Notes under the pieces: generated by a model
Database searches by the model: none
What the model was told of the DNA's origin: nothing
Seen by the model: the letters and a program-made list of their open reading frames with translations, nothing else
Source: Paralvinella palmiformis
Lineage: Eukaryota > Annelida > Polychaeta > Terebellida > Alvinellidae
Assembly: GCA_025642065.1 (NCBI GenBank)
Contig: JAODUP010000150.1
Span: 1-64,000, forward strand
DNA: 64,000 nucleotides
Direction: 5' to 3'
Shown here: positions 1 to 12,700 of the stretch, piece by piece
How positions within the stretch are numbered: the first letter of the stretch is position 1
Layout of the letters: every line of letters begins with the position of its first letter
Translations under genes and position numbers: made by a program

Positions 1-3000
1 GATGTGGTCTGATTTTTTGTTTTGTAAATTTTTGAACATTCTAGATGTGGTCTGACTATTTTTTGTACAATCTGAACATTCTAGATGTGGTCGACTATTG
101 TTTTGTACAATCTTGTGAAATTTCTGAAATTCTAGATGTGGTCTGACTATTGTTTTGTACAATCTGAACATTCTAGATGTGGCCCGATTTTGTTTTGTAC
201 AATCTTGTGAAATTCTCTGAACATTCTAGATGTGGTCTGACTATTATTTTGTACAATCTGAACATTCTAGATGTGGTCCGACTATTGTTTTGTACAATCT
301 TGTGAAATTCTCTGAACATTCTAGATGTGGTCTGACTATTGTTTTGTACAATCTGAACATTCTAGATGTGGCCCGACTATTGTTTTGTACAATCTTGTGA
401 AATTCTCTGAACATTCTAGATGTGGTCTGACTATTATTTTGTACAATCTGAACATTCTAGATGTGGTCCGACTATTGTTTTGTACAATCTTGTGAAATTC
501 TCTGAACATTCTAGATGTGGTCTGACTATTTTTTGTACAATTTTAACATTCTAGATGTGGCCCGACTATTGTTTTGTACAATTTTGGAAACCAAATTCTA
601 GATGTGGTCTGACTTTTTTTGTACTAACAATTTCCCTTTTTTTGAAATTTTTTTTTGAACATTCTAGATGTGGTCTGACTATTGTTTTGTACAATCTGAA
701 CATTCTAGATGTGGTCTGACTATTGTTTTGTACAATCTGAACATTCTAGATGTGGTCTGACTATTGTTTTGTACAATTGAACATTCTAGATGTGGTCCGA
801 CTATTGTTTTGTACAATCTTGTGAAATTCTCTGAACATTCTAGATGTGGTCTGACTATTGTTTTGTACAATTTGACATTCTAGATGTGGTCTGACTATTG
901 TTTTGTACAATCTGAACATTCTAGATGTGGTCTGACTTTTTTTTGTACAATCTTGAACATTCTAGATGTGGTCTGACTATTGTTTTGTACAATCTGAACA
1001 TTCTAGATGTGGTCTGACTGTTTTGTACAATCTTGTGAAATTTCTGAACATTCTAGATGTGGTCTGACTATTGTTTTGTACAATCTGAACATTCTAGATG
1101 TGGTCCGACTATTGTTTTGTACAATCTTGTGAAATTCTCTGAACATTCTAGATGTGGTCTGACTATTGTTTTGTACAATCTGAACATTCTAGATGTGGTC
1201 CGACTATTGTTTTGTACAATCTTGTGAAATTCTCTGAACATTCTAGATGTGGTCTGACTATTGTTTTGTACAATCTGAACATTCTAGATGTGGTCCGACT
1301 ATTGTTTTGTACAATCTTGTGAAATTCTCTGAACATTCTAGATGTGGTCTGACTATTATTTTGTACAATCTGAACATTCTAGATGTGGTCCGACTATTGT
1401 TTTGTACAATCTTGTGAAATTCTCTGAACATTCTAGATGTGGTCTGACTATTATTTTGTACAATCTGAACATTCTAGATGTGGTCCGACTATTGTTTTGT
1501 ACAATCTTGTGAAATTCTCTGAACATTCTAGATGTGGTCTGACTATTATTTTGTACAATCTGAACATTCTAGATGTGGTCCGACTATTGTTTTGTACAAT
1601 CTTGTGAAATTCTCTGAACATTCTAGATGTGGTCTGACTATTATTTTTACAATCTGAACATTCTAGATGTGGTCGACTATTGTTTTGTACAATCTTGTGA
1701 AATTTTCTGAACATTCTAGATGTGGTCTGACTGTTTTGTACAATCTTGTGAAATTTTCTGAACATTCTAGATGTGCTCTGACTATTGTTTTGTACAATCT
1801 GAACATTCTAGATGTGGTCTGACTATTGTTTTGTACAATCTGAACATTCTAGATGTGGTCCGACTATTGTTTTGTACAATCTGAACATTCTAGATGTGGT
1901 CCGACTATTGTTTTGTACAATCTTGTGAAATTCTCTGAACATTCTAGATGTGGTCCGACTATTGTTTTGTACAATCTGAACATTCTAGATGTGGTCCGAC
2001 TATTGTTTTGTACAATCTTGTGAAATTCTCTGAACATTCTAGATGTGGTCTGACTATTATTTTGTACAATCTGAACATTCTAGATGTGGTCCGACTATTG
2101 TTTTGTACAATCTTGTGAAATTCTCTGAACATTCTAGATGTGGTCTGACTATTGTTTTGTACAATTTGTACATTCTAGATGTGGTCTGACTATTGTTTTG
2201 TACAATCTGAACATTCTAGATGTGGTCTGACTTTTTTTTTGTACAATCTGAACATTCTAGATGTGGTCTGACTATGGTTTTGTACAATCTGAACATTCTA
2301 GATGTGGTCCGACTATTGTTTTGTACAATCTTGTGAAATTCTCTGAACATTCTAGATGTGGTCTGACTATTATTTTGTACAATCTGAACATTCTAGATGT
2401 GGTCCGACTATTGTTTTGTACAATCTTGTGAAATTCTCTGAACATTCTAGATGTGGTCTGACTATTATTTTGTACAATCTGAACATTCTAGATGTGGTCT
2501 GACTATTGTTTTGTACAATCTTGTGAAATTTTCTGAACATTCTAGATGTGGTCTGACTGTTTTGTACAATCTTGTGAAATTTTCTGAACATTCTAGATGT
2601 GGTCTGACTATTGTTTTGTACAATCTGAACATTCTAGATGTGGTCTGACTATTGTTTTGTACAATCTGAACATTCTAGATGTGGTCTGATTTTTGTTTTG
2701 TACAATCTGAACATTCTAGATGTGGTCCGACTATTGTTTTGTACAATCTTGTGAAATTCTCTGAACATTCTAGATGTGGTCCGACTATTGTTTTGTACAA
2801 TCTGAACATTCTAGATGTGGTCCGACTATTGTTTTGTACAATCTTGTGAAATTCTCTGAACATTCTAGATGTGGTCTGACTATTGTTTTGTACAATCTGA
2901 ACATACTAGATGTGGTCCGACTATTGTTTTGTACAATCTTGTGAAATTCTCTGAACATTCTAGATGTGGTCTGACTATTATTTTGTACAATCTTAACATT

Positions 3001-3265
3001 CTAGATGTGGTCCGACTATTGTTTTGTACAATCTTGTGAAATTCTCTGAACATTCTAGATGTGGTCTGACTATTATTTTGTACAATCTGAACATTCTAGA
3101 TGTGGTCCGACTATTGTTTTGTACAATCTTGTGAAATTCTCTGAACATTCTAGATGTGGTCTGACTATTGTTTTGTACAATCTGAACAATCTAGATGTGG
3201 TCCGACTATTGTTTTGTACAATCTTGTGAAATTCTCTGAACATTCTAGATGTGGTCCGACTATTG
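1..3265. repeat. Satellite array, 41-bp and 54-bp units forming a 95-bp dimer
   Basis: The window opens inside a tandem array, so its left end is not seen. Every unit begins GAACATTCTAGATGTGGT and ends near TTTTGTACAATCT. The short unit is 41 bp; the long one carries an extra TGTGAAATTCTCT and is 54 bp. Over long stretches (for example 1080-1640 and 1930-2450) the two alternate to give a 95-bp higher-order dimer; the unit after the short one usually reads GGTCCGAC and the one before it GGTCTGAC. Elsewhere the order is disturbed by runs of short units. Roughly 70 units are present. The array stops at about 3265 in ordinary sequence. Short open frames inside it follow from the repeat and are not genes. 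Confidence 0.97.
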
Positions 3266-6034
3266 TTTATCCCATCATATGATTTGTCTTACTAACTTTT
3301 TCCATTATATGGTGTACAAACTAAGATTACAGTCCACATATTATTTGTGACATTTATATTCTACTATGATATCGGTAATAATCATTGTGTGTGTGTATAT
3401 GATTTGGAATGAATAAAATCAATCAATCAATCAATCAATCAATCGTTATGATAAGACACAACTATAGGACATCACAGACCAATCAAGTTAGACCAGTAGC
3501 CATTACATTTTGATATAGGAAAACTAATTACTAAATGATATCCAACATAAAACTAATTATTACAACCATAGGGTTCCCAAACACTCATTTTCCAGGTCCT
3601 GGAAATGTACTTGAATTTTACAAAATCAGGAAATGTCCTGGAAAAAAATTGTCTGAAAAAAATCCACTTAGAACAAAATAAACCACTATTATGTCTGTAG
3701 AAGAAAACTTCTATTGTAGAAGAAAAAAGTACTGGTATTAACAGTATATAGTCTTGATATCCCATGCTAGTTAAAATTCAGACAGCTAGAATGGGTGAGG
3801 AAGCCATATCATAAAAATGTCAATAATTGATCATACATTGAATAAATATATGCTTTTTGGCATATATCATGATTTATTACCTTTAAATCTTGTATAATTT
3901 GTCCTGGAAAATGGTAATTTTGTCCTGGAAAGGAATATTTCCTTGGGTGTGGGAATCATGCAATAATTAGAATTGATGTTGATCACAAATCATATCAAGT
4001 AATCTTTTTCCCTATTTTTGTGGTGTCTTATTTTTATTTTGGGGGGGGGGAGGATTTGCTAATAAGTATAAGCCTAGAGTAACCTAAACTGGATAAGTGA
4101 GTAAACAAATAAATCTGTTAGTGTCAATGTTTTCAGGCACCTAATACCACATGCTAGAGGACATAATGAGCCTCGTCTAAACTATCAATACAGAGGGCAA
4201 TACGAGTAACCTGAACATCCTCAACCTATAGTGTTAACACTTTATGAAGTGTTGGTATAATATAAAACACAGATATACTTTACAAGTTGGTTTATTTAGC
4301 ACAGTAAAATGTCAAATATTGCTATATACAGTATTCATACTGATGCCCAGTTACACTGTGGCTACACTGTTATTTAGACAATATATTCATTTCAGCAGTT
4401 ATTCCACACATCCTTCAGTTCCTGTTAACAAGAATAATTATAATAAACTGATTCCATTTTTGGCAAATCTGATGTATAATGAGAAAAGGCATGGATAGCA
4501 GATTTTCAAAGAAAATAGATTGTGATTATTGCATAAACACGGCTCCATTATGTCAAATCAATGCAACAACAATGAAAACACTAAAGATGGCACATGCAAT
4601 ACACTTTTATAAAGAATAATACCTTAATGCCAAACACATGTACAAGCATAATATTCATACAGATGCACAAATTAGTAGCCACAATTGATTGTGTTGTTTC
4701 TACACTAGATAATAATTTATGGAAATAGGCGCCAGTTTACTGAGGTATCAACCTGTCGATAACATTAAAATTACTATCACACTTGAAACAGAAATTACAC
4801 TCAGTGTATCAGTGCAGCTTCAAAAAGTATAATAGAATGTCTGAATCCTCAATGAAAAACTATTTTACACAAATGACTGAACTGATTGTATGAAACATTA
4901 TAATATAACAATGATAATAAAAATACGGATCCCAACAGAAGCACACATCTGGTGTCTGTTTTATCAACCACAACACACATCAAGTAGATTACTGACCCTA
5001 ACTGGCTGATAACAATGGTATCATGTCAAATATAACAAACAGGAAAACTTCAAATGTTTCACTTGCGGATTAACTTGGGGATCCAAACTGTAATGACTTT
5101 TGTTGGTAAAATGCCAGAAATATGTTATATATTTAAAAAAAGGATTTCTTCTGTTTATTATGTGCATTATACATAAAAAAATGGTATTTAACTGAAAGTC
5201 TGACTATTACTAAATATCACTTTATCGATTGCAATAGAAACCTTGTCTTTTTTATATCGTTTTTAGTTCTCTGAAATGAGTTCTTTTTTCCTACAGACAT
5301 ATTACATATCATTAAAAAACTACCGTCAGTTATTTGCATTTGCCAAGATAAATAAAATACATGAACCATTGAACACAAGTATATATTTAACTAATATTTC
5401 CCATCTCTAAAATAAATTAAAACAAATTAAAGAGAAATTGTAAATTTCTATTCAAGAAATTGGTGGAAGACTTAGTTCTGACTGATTATGAAGAGTTACC
5501 TATTGTTAAAACAGGTAACAATGTTGGTTACTTCTGTATAGTATTAGGTAGCACTCAGGTAGAACAAGTGGCTCTATTAGCAATATATTACCAAATAAAT
5601 GACACCTGAACAGTGTCGTATCAACAATATAGTATCTACATCATTAGCTGTAGAGTGCTAACATCAATAGATTATTGACAAATCTGCCATTATTGATCTT
5701 ATATCAATAGCAAACATTAATCAAAGCCATATATGAGCCCACTCTGTATCATTCTAACTGACACGGTGATCTGGTGCACTAAGTTGCATACAAACTCGTC
5801 AAGGTGAGTGGTCCACATTAACTCATCTCGCATACAAAGTGACAGTGTACACGCAGGTCATGTGCTATACTCAGCTAACAAATCTTATCCACTCTGATCA
5901 TACCAAATGATTAAAAATGGAAGTACATGTAACTGTACAAAAGTTTTTTGAAATAAATGCATCATCAACATGATCACTTTTGCTCCAGATATACTCCCAT
6001 CACTCATTCATTGCTGGGTAACCTCTCCTGGTTG
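3266..6034. other. Region downstream of the Mondo-like gene, probably containing its 3' UTR
   Basis: No coding region is seen. An (AATC)n run lies at 3417-3444. Around 3584-3945 several TCCTGGAAA-type words occur, resembling the repeat near 43230-43510. Because the Mondo-like stop codon is at 6035 on the minus strand, its 3' UTR must extend leftwards into this stretch. TTTATT (AATAAA on the minus strand) occurs several times, including 4291-4296, but nothing here picks the real polyadenylation site. Confidence 0.55.
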
Positions 6035-6183
6035 TCATGACAATTCCATACTCTGGCTGTTGTTAGGGAGATTATCATTCAGTGTTAAATCTATAGCTGC
6101 CATGGTGGCCTCTTCAGGAAAGTTTTCAGGACTAGACATGATCGATGTATGTCTACTGATGTAACGCAGTGTATCGAGCAAAG
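6035..6183 (-). CDS. Mondo: Mondo-like last coding exon and stop
   Basis: 149 nt from acceptor TCTTTCAG to a TGA at 6037-6035. The peptide LLDTLRYISRHTSIM followed by PENFPEEAT parallels the family's LNSLRQLSTSTSIL and PEQAT, so the C-terminus is complete. Confidence 0.88.
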
Positions 6184-9100
6184 CTGAAAGATAAATTGAT
6201 TCAGTTTGTTAACCACCAAAAAAGGGAATAAATACAAGACATTGTTAAAAATAGGATTTAAGAAAACAGGAACAGATGTTGGCAAAATCCAATCTCTGGC
6301 AAACATCTGATATTCTAAAGATAACTGATACTCAGTGAATTGTAGAAAGTAGCCATTATATGGGAAGAACATGGTTCCTATTACTAACCAAACAACACTA
6401 AATCTCTTTCATGTTTACAGTCTCCAGTACTAGAAGCACATTCCTGCTACATCTGTTGCTCATCTCACACTATTTTATCTCCTACTTTGTACAATCTCTA
6501 ACAAAGCTATCATTAATCCTAGATGGATGATTTAAAATGAATCAAACCTATCCTACACCAGACTCAGATAACGTGCCTAATTTCTATGACTTAAAAGAGT
6601 GTGGAAGCTTCTAAATAAATGGCCATACATCAACGTTTAATTTCAGAGCTATCAGACCTTAACCATTGTTTCCATCTTTACGAATAAGTGCTACAACAGA
6701 GTTACTAAGTTTATGTTTTGCTTATTGGACTAGCTGAATAGAGAACTCACCTGGTCTGAGTGAGACGAGTGCCAGCTTCTCTTGGACCCAACCAATAACA
6801 GAATTCTGAAAATCCGTTTCTGATGATGTACTCACCATCTGGTCATAGGTTGCAAACAGAGGCCGGATAACTAGTCCAAACTGTGCCAGGTCAAGGATAA
6901 CCACATAAAAAACAGCTAATTTCAGGTCTCGTGTTAGATCACTGCACCAAAACACAAAATGAACTTCACTATGCTCACCAGACACTAAATTACTAGAAGA
7001 TAAATTATTTATAAAGGATACAATCCAGAACTTCCAGTTGACAAGTGATTTGGCCTTAACATAATCTTCAAACATGGTCTTAACTCTGTTTTCAGATGCT
7101 GGTGTTGCATCAATGGACTCTATACCATCAGCTGGTAGCTGGCTCTGATAGGTGCTGTAACATTATAACAACAGAAAGATCAGTACATAAACTCTGTACA
7201 TGGTCATCTGTAGTGATGTTTTTCGTCATCGGGACAGCTGCCTAGAAGAAATGGAAAGGATTAGCTAGAAGAAGGTTAGTTAATGCAGCATCCCTGCCAG
7301 CACCTGATTCACCAAGCCACAAGACCGAGCTCAGAAACTTCAAGAAATTCATTTCGGGAGAGGAGTAACTAGTTATGAGGCCATGACGGAATTCCCACAG
7401 CACCAATGCTCGGACTTGTGGCTGGATGGTTGCAACATGGATGGCAACAAGAGAGAGAAACCATGGTGGCAATACAAACAGTGCATACTCAACACACGAA
7501 CATCATGTCACTTAGACACAATGGCACAAGTTACCTAACGACTTACGTGATTTCAGCGGTAAGGGCTCGCATTTCCTGCTTCAATTTGTTAGCCTCCCGC
7601 TGAAGCTGTTTGCTATCCTCACGCAGTTCGCGGCAGAATTCCACCGCTGAAATAAAAGCAGACTCCATAGTACAACTTTACTTCACCCACCCTCCCACCC
7701 CAGTCTTTGTAGGCAGTGTGTCATGGCATGTAAAAACAATTTTGAGGTCGGCCAAAATTGAAAGTAGCACGTGTCTGTAGCTAGTTGACAAGTCAAGTCA
7801 GACATTACTAGTGCCCTTTGTAAATGATATACACAAGTTATAAATAATCAACATAGTACATGTGTCTATATGTAAAATTACATGATGAGTAAACTTCATA
7901 TCACCTACAACAAATTCAAAAAGATTAATAAACAGATTGCTATGTTTATGATATGGACCTGAAAAAGTAATAAATGCTTATGAAAACAGTTATGTTAAAC
8001 TGCAAATTCTAGGAGAGTTAGCAAAAAAATATTTATGGATTTAACACTGGAAAATGTACATGGCATTAAGGTCATTTATGGGTCAGTGATATTATAGATG
8101 ACTAATGAAGATGACTTTTAAAGTTTAATTCAGTCTGCGTCACAAGTGAAAAATTACTTATTGGTGACAATTTCAGACACCAAGTAACGAACAGACAAAC
8201 ATCTAAGTATCGGGAGAAATTCATTTCTATTGCCGTCACATTGTGTCAAAAGTCGACTTGATCAAGTTTTTCAAACATCACCGACCACCAGTTATGGTAT
8301 ATATTTTGAGGAGACTTTATCAAAATGTTTTAAAATGATGCACATTAAATGTCAACAAATAACAACCAACTGGATTACTTTACTGTTTACATTCATATAA
8401 TGTCAATGACAGTTAATTTAATATGATATGACAAGCATGATGAGAAAAAACCAAATACATCACATAAAATGTTTTAAATAACATTTCACACAAGAACTTA
8501 CCCTCTTTTAAAATAGACCTGAAAAGAATACTGTATCTGTAAATAATAACAGATTCAATAGCAATTCAGAAGAACGTTCAAAAGCTACCTACTTTGGTTC
8601 AACATAGCAGACTTGCTGAGACGACTCCCCTTTGGACTCTCACCACTGATTGCAGGAACCATGTTCTTCAACTCATCAAAGGCATTCTGAAGAAGATCAT
8701 CACATCATACAACTAAATACTTTTCCAACAACAACAACAAGCTTTAATGAGCCATCAAACATATAACAAACAAATATAGTATTTGAATATAAGAAGAAGA
8801 TTTACCACTCGTGTGCGAGTCAGCCTGTTAAAACAAATGAATTACCTTGAATATCAGAAAAATTTGTTTACCTCAAAAAACATCTATCACCTGTATTTTA
8901 CACTTTCTTCTTTGTTCGGCATCAATATGAGACTTTCGTTTATGTCTTGGCAGTTTCTGTTTTGGCTGCTTCTCCTTACCAGTTGTGTGGACACTGGATA
9001 TTGGACTTGGACTGCTTGGGTGGGAAGCAAAAGGGGACACGGATGGTGTAAAGATTGGGGTCTTTGTTGGAGATGTGTAACCTGATGTCGACCTTGATGA

Positions 9101-9689
9101 ACCACCCGGTGTTGCGTGCTGACTGCCAGTGATACAACCAATGTTAACAAATGTCTCCTCAATATTCTGGAATGTTGATGGAGTCCCTGGACCATCTGGA
9201 CTCTGTGGGCTGAGATCCGTATGTTTGGCATGACAGTCTGCCAACCAGTTGACGGCCAGATCATTATCCGGGAGTTGTATCTGCAGAAATAACATTCACC
9301 ACATTATATAATGTAACTAAAATTGATCCTAAGATTTCTAATCTTAAATCCACTTGCAAAAATTATAATATTATAGAGCCTGTTATTGTTAATTCCAAAT
9401 TGGTTTTACTGTTTATCTCAAAACATAATTTTTGCACACTCAATTATTTTCTACTTTAAAGTTTTGACATTTGCAACAATGTCAATCAAAGTTATTTTAT
9501 TTAATAATTACACCTAAAGTTGGATTTCCTACTTATGAAGAGCACATAATCTAATAAGGCCACTGTTTTTTGAATGTTTGTTTTACAGAAAATTTGCCCC
9601 CCAAAAATTAGGGTCGGGAAGATAAATAAAAATTCAAACTTTTCTTTTGTTGATAGGTGTCAACATTTCAAAAGTCTACACTATGTATG

Positions 9690-9740
<51 letters not shown>

Positions 9741-12700
9741 GTTGATCCGCCCCACACTGTGTGTGTTTGGCTGTGCGTAATAGGCAACAGCCAGGGGTTT
9801 CTAATTTTCAACAAGACAAGCCCTGCAATGTGGTTGAACTTCCACTCCTGTCACTTTGCTTATGATTATATAAATATAACCTTTATGACATTGAATTGGA
9901 TCACAAATCACGTGATCAATGCATTATTAGGAACATTAGCCATTGAGGGACCGGTAGAAAAGTACATAAAATGTAGATAAATGTGTCCCTATTTTGATAA
10001 GTTTGAATTAAAAATATGATCAAAATTAACACCATTCAACTTCAGCTTAATGTTTTGTTGCAAACTTAAAGTAACTATGTGCCACAGATGCTTATACTAA
10101 CTCCCAGAGTGGTATTTTATGTTTCTCGTGAAGGGAATAATCTCAACAAAGGTAATGTTTTTATCTCAATATTCTCGTATTTAGACAGCCACATAGTCTA
10201 TTACACAATTCCACATCTGTAGACAATATTCTGAAGGTTCAAACCTCTGAAGAGTCAAATATTTCAACTTTCTAATTTTTATTCTTGGTGGATAAACTTC
10301 TACAACATAGAACATTCTGATTAATCATGCGTCTAAACGTTTAACAGTTTTGCTTGAAACTGGCGCTTCGGAGTCTGAAACATCATCAACCCATGCCAAC
10401 AACCTTAAACAGAACTAGATATAAGCTGACTCACAAAACAACTACCAAAACGTGCTCTCTGTGTACTTAATGGGATCTAAACCAGGTACAGCATTTTGTG
10501 CACCAAGAGTGAAATGACATAATAATAATGTTATTATTAAGTAATATTTGTATGTGTTTAAATCTTAATTTTTATAATGTGTTTTCGCAAAAGAAATTAT
10601 TTTAGGGAAAAGTGAAATAAGGTGATTGAAGTCAGACCTGAAACATTAATATTATTATGAAGAGTGTTAGCTATCATTACTAACTGGTTAAATACAAATA
10701 TTAATGTCAGTTTTCATGCTTGATTGCTGTATATAATACTAATTCAGACAATATGGTATCCAATAACCTTTAACGAGTGTTTAATAACTACAAACCTAAC
10801 AAAAATTTGCTGAAAACGTGTATCTGATCACCTTACAGTTATACCATCAGATGTCACAAAAAGAACAAGATCAATAATTAATGTTTAACATAAACTAGTG
10901 TCACAGGTGTTTATATACACACACACACACATCTATAATGGGTATTTAATAGATGATATGGCATTGATTAGTGTAGGTGTCTCAATGTATTTACATTATA
11001 GGTCTTGTTTATTTTGTTTACGAACAGCCTCAACAGGTGGCATATTAACAGCATTATAATAAAGCCTATTAATATTGATAGCATACACATCCGCCTAGCG
11101 TGTGTGTGTGTGTGTGTGTGTGTATATGTTTAGCATAATTAGTTTATGAGATAGTCACACCTTGGTCTTATATATCTGTGGGGGGATATCATTAGGGAAA
11201 TAACCACAAAACACTGATAACAATGGATTCAAAATCGGACTTGATGATCTGCTACACAATGTTCTACTCACTGTGTCACAGCAGCATCATCAAGTGTGTG
11301 TGTGTGTGAGTGTGTCGGTGGGGGGGGTTCTTTAGCATCCAGGTTAAATAGTATTTTACATATCAATCCGGGACATTTAGCCAATGGACACTTAGCCAAC
11401 GGATATTTAGCCAATATTTGGAGGGAGGACATTTAGCCAACATTCCAAATTTTTGATTATATTTATGTGAGTTTTCATAAATATAGTTGTTTCAATAAAT
11501 ACAAAACATTGTATGTAACTGTATAATTGTAATTCATGGTACAAATGTAACAAACACAAAGTGATGTCTCATATTATAAAACTTGCAAACACGGATGTTA
11601 CATATAGTCCACAGCTGTTATATTCAATCGTCATAGTGTATGTAATTGAATTTTATTCAATTCATTGTACGAATGTAATGATCACAAACAAATGGCTCAT
11701 ACTCTAAAATTTGAAAACACAAACATTGCATATAACATATTCTTTATTTCTGACATGTTGTCCATAGGTGTACATTGTCAATATTCCTATTATTAAGTCT
11801 ACATCTACATCGTATACTTTTAATATATTTGTTTGTGTTATCTATATTGTTTCCATATTTTATATTTCTTAACTGGGCGCTAAGAATAAATATACTTGAA
11901 TAAAATATTGAGTCATTTAAGAACAGAAAAAAACCCATAGTGAGCCATAATAATCTCATTTAAATTTATCGCTCAAATAATGACACGAGTATTTCTTTAT
12001 AGTGTCTGTAATTAACAAACATCAAAATGCTCAATGGCTTCAATGCCATTCCATGTCTTGCATACGGTTATTGAATTTGGGTTTAAATATGGACGTATAT
12101 CTGTATGATTTAAAAATGAGTGACACAGACTACCGGTATGTCACGGACTCGATAATCATATTCTCCGTTTATCCCACATATTATCATGTAACAAACCTTG
12201 TTGGATCAACAAATTCTGACTGTACATAAAACAGAATCACTGTAAATGAAGCCAGTTCTAATTGCCCTGGGGCCCTTTTATCCTACTAGCCTACAGAAGC
12301 CACTGGTTCCAGGTGAAAGAAGTTAAGTGTCATTGGGGATGGTGTGTATGGTCAACTTGAAGGTACACCAAACAGAAGCACTGTAAACAAAGCCATATCT
12401 ATTTGCACTAGGTGACCCATTTATTTGATAGTGTCTTTCACATGCATGCATTTTTATTAGCACACTACTCAATATTTGGAGTACAGACAGTTGCTCTGAA
12501 CTTTAATTCCCTAATAATTGGTAATATTCATCCCAATAATTATATAGGTAATATGATACTAATAAATATATTTATGAATTAAAAATCTTTTTTTTAATTT
12601 TTCCTCATTAACAATTCACTGGTGATTAAGTGTCCACTTTTTCATTTTGTTTGGTGAGCAACTGTCCGGGTGAGCAACTGTCCTACACCCTAATATTTGA

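Noticed and set aside
679..2863. Open frames in the satellite
   Set aside because: They repeat the same short peptide and end wherever unit length shifts the frame.
7242..7472. Minus-strand open frame between Mondo-like exons 4 and 5
   Set aside because: Exon 4 joins exon 5 in phase and aligns with the family without it; no family resemblance.
8783..9085. Plus-strand and second minus-strand frames over Mondo-like exon 2
   Set aside because: They are shadows of the exon, which has matching splice sites and family motifs in the chosen frame.
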